Source: DASYHS01 sp035998295
Lineage (GTDB): Bacteria; Pseudomonadota; Alphaproteobacteria; Azospirillales; Azospirillaceae
Direction: 5' to 3'
NCBI RefSeq assembly: GCF_035998295.1
Contig: NZ_DASYHS010000016.1
Span: 1-12,170, forward strand
Length of the DNA: 12,170 nucleotides
Part shown: positions 5,561 to 11,308 of the stretch, piece by piece
How positions within the stretch are numbered: the stretch's first letter is position 1
Layout of the letters: every line of letters begins with the position of its first letter
Position numbers and translations under genes: made by a program
Notes under the pieces: generated by a model
What the model was told of the DNA's origin: nothing
The model's input: the letters and a program-made list of their open reading frames with translations, nothing else
Databases searched by the model: none

Positions 5561-6818
5561 GGTCTGGTCCGAGGATATGGCCGCCGGCTATCTCGACCGC
5601 AGCGACAGGGGCCCTGGATCGGTCTTCGCCTACGAGATGGCGGCGGACGAGGCGAGGGCGGTCTCGCTCAGCATGCCGAAACGGCTCGCGTCATACGAGC
5701 AGGCGTTCGGGCTTCATCCGATCTTCGAGATGAACCTGCCCGAAGGCGCGCTGCGCGAGCGCCTGCGCCTGGCCTTTGCCAAGGCGACCGGCCATTTCGA
5801 CGATCTCGACCTCCTCGCCGTGACCGGCCGCTCGCAATTGGGGCGTCTTCGCTACACCGCCCGGGACGGCAACCTCGACGAGGATGTCCCGTTCCAGTCG
5901 GTGGACGAGATCCTGGCCCGGCGCCGGGACGGCAGCCTGTTCTCGTACCTTCTGGAGCGGTTCGCCGCCCATTCCGGCGTCAGCGGCGTCCAGCCCAAGA
6001 TCCTCATCCGCGACGAGGCCGATTCGGCGATCCTCGAGGAGAGCAGGGGGCGATTTTCCACGAGTTTCCGTGGCGCCACGCACATCGTGAAGTTTTGGAA
6101 TCCCGCCGACTATCCCCAGTTGGCGGCCAACGAGTTCTTCTGCCTGCGGGCGGCCGAGCGCTGCGGGCTGGACGTGCCGCGCTTCCGGCTGGCCGAGGAC
6201 GGCACGGCCCTGGTGCTCGACCGGTTCGACCTCCGTGCGGACGGCACCTACCGCGGCATGGAGGATTTCTGCGTCCTCAACGGCCTGTCGACCTCGCGCA
6301 AGTACCATGGCGGCTACGAGAAGACCGTGTTCCGCAGGCTGAAGGACTACATGGTCGGGGACATCGAAGCCTGGCGCCGGGATGCCGGGCGCCTGTTCAC
6401 GCTGTTCGTCCTCAATTGCGCGGTCCGCAACGGCGACGCGCATCTCAAGAACTTCGCCGTCGTTTATGACGACGTGCGCGCGACGCCGCGCCTGTCGCCC
6501 GTCTACGACATCGTGACGACGACCGTCTACCTGCCCGAGGATCGGATGGCGCTGACCTTGAACGCCAAGCCGCTGTGGCCCGAGGCACGGCATCTCGACC
6601 AGCTCGGAACGACGCGCTGCGCCTTGGCGCCGGCCGAGGCGGCGGCGGTCCGCGAACGCGTCGCCGACGCCATGTCCGAAAGCCTGGCCGAGATGGCGGT
6701 CCATGCCGCCGAGCATCCGGAGTTCACCGAGATCGCCGACCGGATGGCGACCGTCTGGCAGGAAGGGATCCGAACCTCGCTCGGCGTCGCGGCCAGGCAC
6801 GTTTCCCCGGCCAGGTGA
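5553..6818 (+). CDS. hipA: HipA-family serine/threonine kinase toxin
   Basis: The protein has 421 residues, close to the family norm. An N-terminal subdomain (about 10-105) contains GLHPIFEMNLPEGALRERL, the HipA N-terminal pattern. The glycine-rich ATP loop with its regulatory serine is SGVSGVQPK at 141-149. The ATP-binding lysine lies in HIVKFW (177-182). The catalytic segment is RNGDAHLKNF at 292-301, with the base Asp295, and the metal-binding Asp319 lies in SPVYDIVTTT. All key residues are present, so the kinase looks active. Known HipA toxins phosphorylate glutamyl-tRNA synthetase or related targets, arrest translation and cause persistence; the target here is not determinable. It is coupled to hipB, ends 109 bases before the convergent XRE-B1 gene, and has a hairpin directly after the stop. 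Confidence 0.95.
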   Translation: MLKVWSEDMAAGYLDRSDRGPGSVFAYEMAADEARAVSLSMPKRLASYEQAFGLHPIFEMNLPEGALRERLRLAFAKATGHFDDLDLLAVTGRSQLGRLRYTARDGNLDEDVPFQSVDEILARRRDGSLFSYLLERFAAHSGVSGVQPKILIRDEADSAILEESRGRFSTSFRGATHIVKFWNPADYPQLAANEFFCLRAAERCGLDVPRFRLAEDGTALVLDRFDLRADGTYRGMEDFCVLNGLSTSRKYHGGYEKTVFRRLKDYMVGDIEAWRRDAGRLFTLFVLNCAVRNGDAHLKNFAVVYDDVRATPRLSPVYDIVTTTVYLPEDRMALTLNAKPLWPEARHLDQLGTTRCALAPAEAAAVRERVADAMSESLAEMAVHAAEHPEFTEIADRMATVWQEGIRTSLGVAARHVSPAR

Positions 6819-6838
6819 GCCCTCGGGCCTTCCAGGGC
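6819..6838 (+). terminator. Hairpin at the end of hipA
   Basis: GCCCT at 6819-6823 pairs with AGGGC at 6834-6838, starting at the base after the hipA stop. There is no T-tract. It lies in the gap between hipA and the convergent XRE-B1 gene. Confidence 0.35.
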
Positions 6839-6927
6839 GCTCGGCGGCACGGACCGTCCATGGAGCCGGGAGTGCCTGCCCCAGCGGACAGGAATCCGAC
6901 CTGACGGCAGTCGCGGCAGGTGACCGT

Positions 6928-7305
6928 TCAAGCCGATTCCGGGTTGGCCGGCTTCTCCGGTCCCTGCCGGTCCAACCCGTCGAGCAGGCGCCGGGCCTGA
7001 TCGAACCGGGGCTCGTCCATCGCGCTCAACGCCGCCCGGATGCGCGCCTGCAGCACGGCGCGCTCGGGGAGCTCGATGCCGTCGTCCAGGCCCGGGATCG
7101 GGTCGAGGCCGAGGGCCTGGTGCGGCGTCAGCGCCAGCGCCTTGCACAGCCGCACCAGCTCGTCGGGATCGGGCAGGCTCTTGATCTCGCCGTTCAGCAG
7201 CTTGGTGAACCTCTGATACGTGACGCCGGCCCGCTCGGCCGTGGCCTTGCCGACGAGGCCGAGCTGGGCGTGGCGGCGCGCGAGGCGCTGGGCAAAGTCC
7301 TTCAT
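6928..7305 (-). CDS. XRE-like regulator, subfamily B, first copy (XRE-B1)
   Basis: The protein has 125 residues. The HTH covers about residues 3-68: FAQRLARRHAQLGL, then ERAGVTYQRFTKLLNGE and LVRLCKALALTPHQALGL. A conserved PIPGLDD linker leads to a helical tail, LQARIRAALSAMDE followed by QARRLLDGL. It is about 56% identical by hand (62 of 111) to the protein at 11309 and shares the fold and tail signature with the two subfamily-A proteins. The start at 7305 matches its paralogue; the ribosome binding site is weak. It is divergent from the gene at 7392 across 86 bases and convergent with hipA. A phage-repressor-like role over the divergent genes is plausible, as is a link to hipBA. Confidence 0.85.
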   Translation of the reverse strand: MKDFAQRLARRHAQLGLVGKATAERAGVTYQRFTKLLNGEIKSLPDPDELVRLCKALALTPHQALGLDPIPGLDDGIELPERAVLQARIRAALSAMDEPRFDQARRLLDGLDRQGPEKPANPESA

Positions 7306-7391
7306 GGGTCCACTGTGCCGCTCCCCGTCTTCCGCGCCATGATAAAATGGGATAAAGACAAGTATTCTGTTTTGGTGGACTTGCACCGACC
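7306..7391. promoter_or_regulatory. Divergent promoter region with tandem GATAAA
   Basis: This is an AT-rich pocket in otherwise GC-rich DNA. GATAAA occurs at 7341 and again at 7351, exactly one helical turn apart, followed by TATTCT and a TTTT run. It must hold the start signals of both XRE-B1 (leftward) and the gene at 7392 (rightward). The GATAAA pair is a candidate XRE-B1 operator. Confidence 0.45.
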
Positions 7392-7802
7392 ATGCGCCCG
7401 TTGCGCCTCGTTCTGCTGGTCGTGCTGGCGGCGCTCCATATCGGCGCCGTCGGCCCGCGGCCGCCGGCCGGCACTGCCGGGCCGGTGACGGTGGACGTCG
7501 CCGGCGGGCGCTACCGGCTGGCGGCGATAGAGCCGGGCTGGCCGCTGGAGGCCTGTCCGGCGCTCGGCCTGCTGACCTGGGAGCGCACCGTCGCCTGCAC
7601 GCCGGTGGCGGGCGTCGGCCGGCCCGAGCCGGAGGCGCGGTGTGAGGCCGACGGCATCGACATCGCCGAGGCGCTGCTGGCCTACGGGCTCGCGCGCACC
7701 ACGCCGGCCGCTTCGCCGGCCTACCGCCAGATCGAAGGCGTCGCCGGCGTATTCGGCCGCGGCATCTGGGATGACCAGGCGCACTGGCCTCCCTGGCGCT
7801 GA
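7392..7802 (+). CDS. Secreted thermonuclease-like protein, catalytically degenerate
   Basis: The protein has 136 residues. Residues 1-20 are a signal peptide (RPLRLVLLVVLAALHIG). The rest follows the staphylococcal nuclease-like fold in outline: VTVDVAGGRYRLAAIEPGW at 32-50 matches the strand where active enzymes have R-L-x-G-I-D-x-P-E. A pair of cysteines lies at 55 and 69. EARCEADGIDIAEALLAYGL at 81-100 matches the A-x-C-x-x-G-x-D-I-x-x-x-L-V-x-x-G-L-A motif. YRQIEG and GRGIW close the domain. The calcium-binding aspartate appears as Glu47, and the catalytic Glu43-equivalent is a Trp. Nuclease activity is therefore doubtful. Such proteins are common on alphaproteobacterial plasmids and elements. 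The promoter is the shared region to its left. Confidence 0.6.
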   Translation: MRPLRLVLLVVLAALHIGAVGPRPPAGTAGPVTVDVAGGRYRLAAIEPGWPLEACPALGLLTWERTVACTPVAGVGRPEPEARCEADGIDIAEALLAYGLARTTPAASPAYRQIEGVAGVFGRGIWDDQAHWPPWR

Positions 7803-7867
7803 CCGGCCCGGGAGGCGCGATGAGGGTACTCCGCCTGCGCCGAACTGGGGCGGGTACGCCCGAGGAC

Positions 7868-7881
7868 GACCGGTAGCGGTC
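7868..7881. other. Small inverted repeat upstream of the replication-like gene
   Basis: GACCG-gtag-CGGTC is a perfect 5-bp inverted repeat in the 201-base gap 7803-8003. I see no iterons or gene in this gap, so an origin is not supported here. Confidence 0.3.
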
Positions 7882-7963
7882 GGTTGCGCCCCTGGACACC
7901 GGCGCGAGCCGGGGCGTGATCCGGCAACTGGCGGTGCTTTGACCGGGTCGAAGCGCTCGGGTA

Positions 7964-7985
7964 GGGCGGAAGGACGCAACCGCCC
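7964..7985. other. GC hairpin before the replication-like gene
   Basis: GGGCGG at 7964-7969 pairs with CCGCCC at 7980-7985 around a ten-base loop. It ends three bases before the AGGGAGAG ribosome binding site of the gene at 8004, so it would sit in that transcript's leader. Confidence 0.4.
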
Positions 7986-8003
7986 GACAGGGAGAGCCAG
8001 CCC

Positions 8004-8804
8004 ATGACCGCAACCCGCTGCGAGCGCTTCGGCATCGTTCCCGCCGCCTGGTTCGCCGATCCCGCACTCGGCGCCGACGAGATCGCGGTGCTGGCGGCGC
8101 TCGCCGTCCATGCCGACCCGCAGGGCCTGTGCTGGCCGAGCCAGGCGGCACTCGCCCGAAGCCTCAGGCGCTCGCGCACCTGGGTCATCAAGGTCATCAA
8201 CCGCCTGGAGGCGGCTGGCGCTCTCGAGCGCACCCGGCGCATCGCCGCGAACGGCGCCATGCGCACCTGCCTCTACCGCCTCGTCCGGCGCCCGCGCCTC
8301 GATGGTGCGCGCGCACAGCCGGCCGCCTCGAGCGGCGCCGAGCGGGCCTGGGGCGAAGCGGTCGTGGACGTATCCGAGCCCGAGCGCACCCGGGATGATG
8401 AGGCTGAAGCGGAAGCCGAGCCTGAGCGGGCGCGCAAAGGCAGCGGGGGGCTCGGGCAGGAGCGCCGGGCCGGAGCGCGGGTGGTCGACCCGGCCTGGCT
8501 GCCGAGCACCACCGACGTCGCCTGGGCGCGCGAGCGCCGGCCCGACATCGACCCGCTGATGTTCACCGAGTTCTTCATCGCCGCCTGCCGCGCCAACGGC
8601 TACCGCTACCACGATCATGCCGCCGCCTGGCGCGCCTGGCTGCTCGACCGCAAGCGAGGCCTGCCCCATGCCCAGCCCCGATCCCCGTCCGGCCGGCCGC
8701 GCCGCAGCTGGCGCGACGAGCTCGCCGAGCGCAACGAGCGTGCGGCGGACGCGTGCATTCGCCGCTTCATGGAGCGCCGAGCCCGCGCCGCTCATCCCGT
8801 TTGA
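8004..8804 (+). CDS. Helix-turn-helix replication-initiator-like protein
   Basis: The protein has 266 residues. Residues 8-80 form an HTH_36-type winged helix as found at the N-terminus of phage and plasmid replication proteins: FGIVPAAWFADPALGADE, then CWPSQAALARSLRRSRTWV and VINRLEAAGALER. A charged low-complexity linker (about 100-160, with an EAEAEAEPE run) follows. The C-terminal part, ERRPDIDPLMFTEFFIAACR, then NGYRYHDHAAAWRAWL at 177-212, resembles the DnaT-like end of such proteins. ATG 8004 has a good ribosome binding site (AGGGAGAG, nine bases upstream). The role is probably to start replication of a phage- or plasmid-like element by binding DNA and recruiting helicase machinery; this is inferred from architecture. 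Its end overlaps the next gene. Confidence 0.7.
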   Translation: MTATRCERFGIVPAAWFADPALGADEIAVLAALAVHADPQGLCWPSQAALARSLRRSRTWVIKVINRLEAAGALERTRRIAANGAMRTCLYRLVRRPRLDGARAQPAASSGAERAWGEAVVDVSEPERTRDDEAEAEAEPERARKGSGGLGQERRAGARVVDPAWLPSTTDVAWARERRPDIDPLMFTEFFIAACRANGYRYHDHAAAWRAWLLDRKRGLPHAQPRSPSGRPRRSWRDELAERNERAADACIRRFMERRARAAHPV

Positions 8805-9156
8805 CCGCGAGATCGCCGCTACTCTGCCGGCGGCACTCGCCCAGGTCCGCGCCAGCCTCGCCCCCGGCGATCCGGCGGCGGTCGCCCACGCGCTCGCGCG
8901 CCTCTACCGCCGCTTCGACATGGAGCCGCCGGCGCCCGGCGACCTCGATCTCGACGTCGCCGAGATGAGCGCCTGGCCGGCCGACCTGTTCGAGCAGGCG
9001 TTCCGCCACGTCTGGACCACCTATGCGCTGTCGCGCCGGCCAAGGGTGTCGGACTTCCTGGCCGGCATAGCCGACGACCTCGCCGAGCGCCGGGCCGACC
9101 TGCACGCGCTCGAAGCCTTGGCCCGCAAGCTCGAGCACCGCCGCCGCCGGTCCTGA
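8668..9156 (+). CDS. Unrecognised protein coupled to the replication-like gene
   Basis: From ATG 8668 the protein has 162 residues and overlaps the upstream gene by 137 bases. A GTG at 8740 would reduce the overlap to 65. Convincing protein sequence begins near base 8800 with IPFDREIAATLPAALAQVR and continues through AHALARLYRRFDM, MSAWPADLFEQAFRHVW and RRPRVSDFLAGIADDLAE, all helical and soluble. The order (winged-helix initiator, then a small helical protein with W-P-x-D-x-x-x-x-A and R-P-x-x-x-D-F) resembles phage replication operons, where the second gene loads or modulates helicase. That is an inference from context and pattern; I do not recognise a named family. The N-terminal 45 residues may be only a shadow of the upstream frame. 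Confidence 0.6.
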   Translation: MPSPDPRPAGRAAAGATSSPSATSVRRTRAFAASWSAEPAPLIPFDREIAATLPAALAQVRASLAPGDPAAVAHALARLYRRFDMEPPAPGDLDLDVAEMSAWPADLFEQAFRHVWTTYALSRRPRVSDFLAGIADDLAERRADLHALEALARKLEHRRRRS

Positions 9157-9479
9157 GCCGGCCGTCTCCCGCGCCACGTTCCCGTTCCGCCCGCCCCGGC
9201 CCGGATTCTTCGAGGTCCCGGAGCGGGGGCGTTCGCGTGCCGCCGGCCTGTCGCGCCGGTCACGGCCCCGTTCCCCGGGCGCGCTTTCGCCGCGACATCC
9301 AGCGCGTAGGGCGAACGGGCCCCGTCCGGCTGGTGACACGAACAGCACCAGATGAATCATATATAAGACAGACAGACTCCCCGCACCGGCCGTTCGCGGC
9401 CGGCATTGGTGCTTTGGGAAACTTCGGATTCTCCAATTACATCGTGGAGCCGAATGCCCGCAATCGGCGAAATGCCTCC
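9157..9479 (+). promoter_or_regulatory. Intergenic leader and promoter region of XRE-A2
   Basis: This 323-base stretch holds no recognisable gene. Its first half is GC-rich. An AT pocket with CATATATAAG at 9358-9367 is the best -10 candidate. It is followed by a GACA repeat (AGACAGACAGAC) and then a strong hairpin. A short open frame starts at ATG 9454 behind GGAG, runs 16 codons (MPAIGEMPPW to TGA 9502-9504) and overlaps the XRE-A2 start in another frame. Confidence 0.45.
9383..9412 (+). other. Strong hairpin with TTCG tetraloop upstream of XRE-A2
   Basis: CCGGCCG at 9386-9392 and CGGCCGG at 9397-9403 pair perfectly around TTCG, one of the most stable RNA tetraloop contexts when closed by a strong pair. 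An alternative outer pairing, GCACC at 9383 with GGTGC at 9408, would exclude two inner pairs. Only TTT follows, so a terminator is uncertain. It lies about 68 bases before the XRE-A2 start and downstream of the candidate -10, so it is probably part of the leader RNA. Confidence 0.5.
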
Positions 9480-9935
9480 ATGGACATTCTCGCGCGCCGC
9501 CTGACCGCCCGGCTGGATCATTTGCGCCTCTCGATGGCCGAGCTGGAGCGCCGCACCGGCCTGCACCGCCAGACGCTGAAGAAACTCGCTTCTGGCAAGG
9601 CGACGACCCTGCCGCCGGCCGCCTCGTTCCTGCGCCTGTGCGAGGTGGTCGGCCTGCAGCCGCTCGAGCTGCTCGGCCTGACGCCGGCGCCGGGTGATGG
9701 CGAGGCGCTGGCACCGCCGGCGCACGAGGCCGAGGTCCGTGCCCTGCTGGCAAACCTGGACCGGCTCGACGAGGCGCAGCTCGCGCTCGCGGTCGATCTG
9801 CTCGACACGCTGAACCGGCATGCCGCCGCCCTGGAGGGCGTGCCGAAGCGCCCGGCGCCGCGTGAAAGAAGGAAGGGCGAGGCAGGGGCGCGCGGCACCC
9901 GCCGGACCCGATCCGCCGACCGGTCGCCGGCGTAG
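9480..9935 (+). CDS. XRE-like regulator, subfamily A, second copy (XRE-A2)
   Basis: The protein has 151 residues. The HTH covers about residues 1-72: MDILARRLTARLDHLRLS, then RRTGLHRQTLKKLASG and FLRLCEVVGLQPLELLGL. It is followed by LDRLDEAQLALAVDLLDTL, the helical tail shared with XRE-A1. A basic C-terminal extension (KRPAPRERRKGEAG onward, residues 121-151) is not present in the other copies. ATG 9480 is chosen because the alignment with XRE-A1 begins exactly there, although it has no good ribosome binding site; GTG 9444 is an in-frame alternative. It is followed after 101 bases by the Xre-RES operon, just as XRE-A1 is followed by hipBA. It is probably a DNA-binding repressor. Confidence 0.87.
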   Translation: MDILARRLTARLDHLRLSMAELERRTGLHRQTLKKLASGKATTLPPAASFLRLCEVVGLQPLELLGLTPAPGDGEALAPPAHEAEVRALLANLDRLDEAQLALAVDLLDTLNRHAAALEGVPKRPAPRERRKGEAGARGTRRTRSADRSPA

Positions 9936-10009
9936 AGGCTCCCCAGCATCGTGGGCGCCCACTGGGACGGGCTCGGCCTTGAATGCAGTGCAGAGAATGT
10001 GCATATTCC

Positions 10010-10035
10010 GCTCATGTCATGCAGCGGAGATGAGC
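10010..10035 (+). promoter_or_regulatory. Inverted repeat before the Xre-RES operon
   Basis: GCTCAT at 10010-10015 and ATGAGC at 10030-10035 are a perfect inverted repeat immediately before ATG 10037, enclosing the ribosome binding site GGAG (10026-10029). A second one, ATGCA/TGCAT, lies just upstream (about 9983-10003) over an AT-rich patch, TGCATATT, that could be the -10. These suit autoregulation by the Xre antitoxin. Confidence 0.5.
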
Positions 10036-10036
10036 C

Positions 10037-10396
10037 ATGCTGAACCCCTTTCTGGACAGGGTGACGGATCGCGAGCGCGGTACGATCTCCCCGGAGCGGG
10101 TCAGCGAGGCCCTGCACGTGCCAATGGCGCGCCTGGCAGAGCTGGCGCATGTCCACCGCAACACGCTCGCCCGCCAGCCGGACTCGCCGGTGGTCCAGGA
10201 GCGCCTGGGCGTGGTCGCCCGCATCGTCGCGGCCGCCGGCGAATTGACCGGCGACGCCGGGCGGGCGGTGGTCTGGTTCCGCCACCAGCCGCTCGCCGGC
10301 TTCGACGGTCGCACCGCAGAGGAGCTGGTCGCCGCCGGGCACGCCGAGGCGGTGCTGGCACATCTGGAGATGTTGCGCGACGGCGTCTACGCGTGA
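10037..10396 (+). CDS. Xre/MbcA/ParS-type antitoxin of the RES toxin
   Basis: The protein has 119 residues. An N-terminal HTH-like part (about 18-50: ISPERVSEALHVPMARLAEL, then HVHRNTLARQP) is followed by the DUF2384 toxin-binding domain (about 50-119): ERLGVVARIVAAAGEL, then AVVWFRHQPLAGFDGRTAEE and VLAHLEMLRDGVYA. The W-F/L-x-x-P-L-x-x-x-D-G-R-T-A pattern is diagnostic of Xre/MbcA/ParS antitoxins. GGAG lies seven bases before ATG 10037. The stop overlaps the GTG start of the toxin by four bases (GTGA), so the two are translationally coupled. It should block the RES active site and repress the operon. Confidence 0.93.
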   Translation: MLNPFLDRVTDRERGTISPERVSEALHVPMARLAELAHVHRNTLARQPDSPVVQERLGVVARIVAAAGELTGDAGRAVVWFRHQPLAGFDGRTAEELVAAGHAEAVLAHLEMLRDGVYA

Positions 10397-10908
10397 TCCG
10401 GGCTGCCGGCCGTTTCTGGCGGATGCTCGCCCCGCGCTGGGCACACCGGCCGCTGAGCGGCGAGGGAGCCGCGCGCCATGGCGGGCGCTTCAACGAGCGC
10501 GGCCGCCCGGCGCTCTACATGTCGGAGGCGTTCGTCACCGCGATCGCGGAGTACGAGCAGGACCTGGGCATCCGCCCCGGCATGCTGTGCGCCTACGACG
10601 TCGACGTCGGCCCCGTCGCCGACCTGTGCGACCCGGCCGCGCGCGAGGCTCTTGGCGTCGCTGCCGCGGTGCTCGCCTGCCCCTGGAAGCATATCCTGCT
10701 GGTCGAGAAGGCGCGCCCGCCGACATGGGACCTCGCCGAACGGCTGGTCGGGCAGGGCTTCGCCGGCCTGCGCGCCCCCTCGGTGCGCGATCCCCAAGGC
10801 ATCAACCTGGTGCTCTGGTCCTGGAACGACGCTCCGGACCGCCGGGTGGCCGCGCTCGACCCGCTCGGCGACCTGCCGATGAACCAGGCGTCCTGGCCGT
10901 CCGCCTGA
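10393..10908 (+). CDS. RES-domain toxin (NAD+-degrading family)
   Basis: The protein has 171 residues from GTG 10393, which overlaps the antitoxin stop. The RES signature is complete: GGRFNERGRPALYMSE, with Arg32 and Tyr42, then AIAEYEQD, with Glu53. These correspond to the conserved R, Y and E of the NAD+-binding pocket in this family. LACPWKHILL and GINLVLWSWNDAP form the rest of the fold. Characterised RES toxins with Xre/MbcA antitoxins deplete NAD+ (MbcT acts as an NAD+ phosphorylase), so this toxin probably stops growth the same way. No truncation is seen. The next gene on the strand is the orphan phd-like gene, 111 bases on. Confidence 0.93.
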   Translation: MIRAAGRFWRMLAPRWAHRPLSGEGAARHGGRFNERGRPALYMSEAFVTAIAEYEQDLGIRPGMLCAYDVDVGPVADLCDPAAREALGVAAAVLACPWKHILLVEKARPPTWDLAERLVGQGFAGLRAPSVRDPQGINLVLWSWNDAPDRRVAALDPLGDLPMNQASWPSA

Positions 10909-11019
10909 CATCCTCGCCGGCCGGGTCTTTCAGCCGGCACGGCGCGTGGGCATGCGGTTGCTCCCCGCGGTTCGGCACTTCACTACACGGCCAGTCTTCC
11001 TGAGCGGATGAGGACCGTG

Positions 11020-11280
11020 ATGGCGCGTTGGCGGCTTCGGCACGCGAGGGTCGGGTTCGGCGAGCTGGTGAGGCGAGCGGCTGAGGAGGGGCCGCAGGTC
11101 GTCACCCTACGGAGCAGGGAGGCGGCGGTCGTCCTGTCCGCGGAAGACTACCGCCGCCTTATAGCCGGGCGGAGGACTGCGTCGACCTGCTGCTCCGGTT
11201 CCCGGAGGTCCCTGGCGAGGGCCGCTGTCGCGCTCGAAGGCACGCGGTCGGCGGAGACCGCACGCGAGGTCGAGTTCTAG
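11020..11280 (+). pseudogene. Phd/YefM-type antitoxin with a frame-shifted middle, no toxin partner
   Basis: From ATG 11020 (GAGGA six bases upstream; an in-frame ATG lies at 11008) the protein starts MARWRLRHARVGFGELVRRA, then GPQVVTLRSREAAVVLSAED and YRRLIAG, a standard Phd/YefM DNA-binding domain. After residue 52 the family sequence continues in another frame, EDCVDLLLRFPEVPGEG. Near 11222 it returns to the first frame, ending in ALEGTRSAETAREVEF, a typical Phd C-terminus. One missing base near 11171 and one extra C near 11222 explain this. The uncorrected product keeps both ends but has 16-17 foreign residues in its toxin-binding part. No Doc, YoeB or PIN toxin follows. DNA binding may survive; toxin neutralisation is doubtful. 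Confidence 0.75.
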
Positions 11281-11287
11281 GCAGGAA

Positions 11288-11307
11288 CCGGCGCGCGCAT
11301 TCGCCGG
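11288..11307. terminator. Hairpin between convergent phd-like and XRE-B2 genes
   Basis: CCGGCG and CGCCGG pair perfectly around an eight-base loop, exactly in the 28-base gap between two converging genes. It may serve both directions. No T-tract is present. Confidence 0.45.
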
Positions 11308-11308
11308 C

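Noticed and set aside
5691..6800. A 369-codon minus-strand frame opposite hipA
   Set aside because: Antisense shadow of a well-supported gene with all HipA motifs; it has no domain of its own.
7803..8003. A replication origin ahead of the replication-like gene
   Set aside because: Only small inverted repeats are seen, with no iterons, DnaA boxes or AT-rich unwinding stretch.
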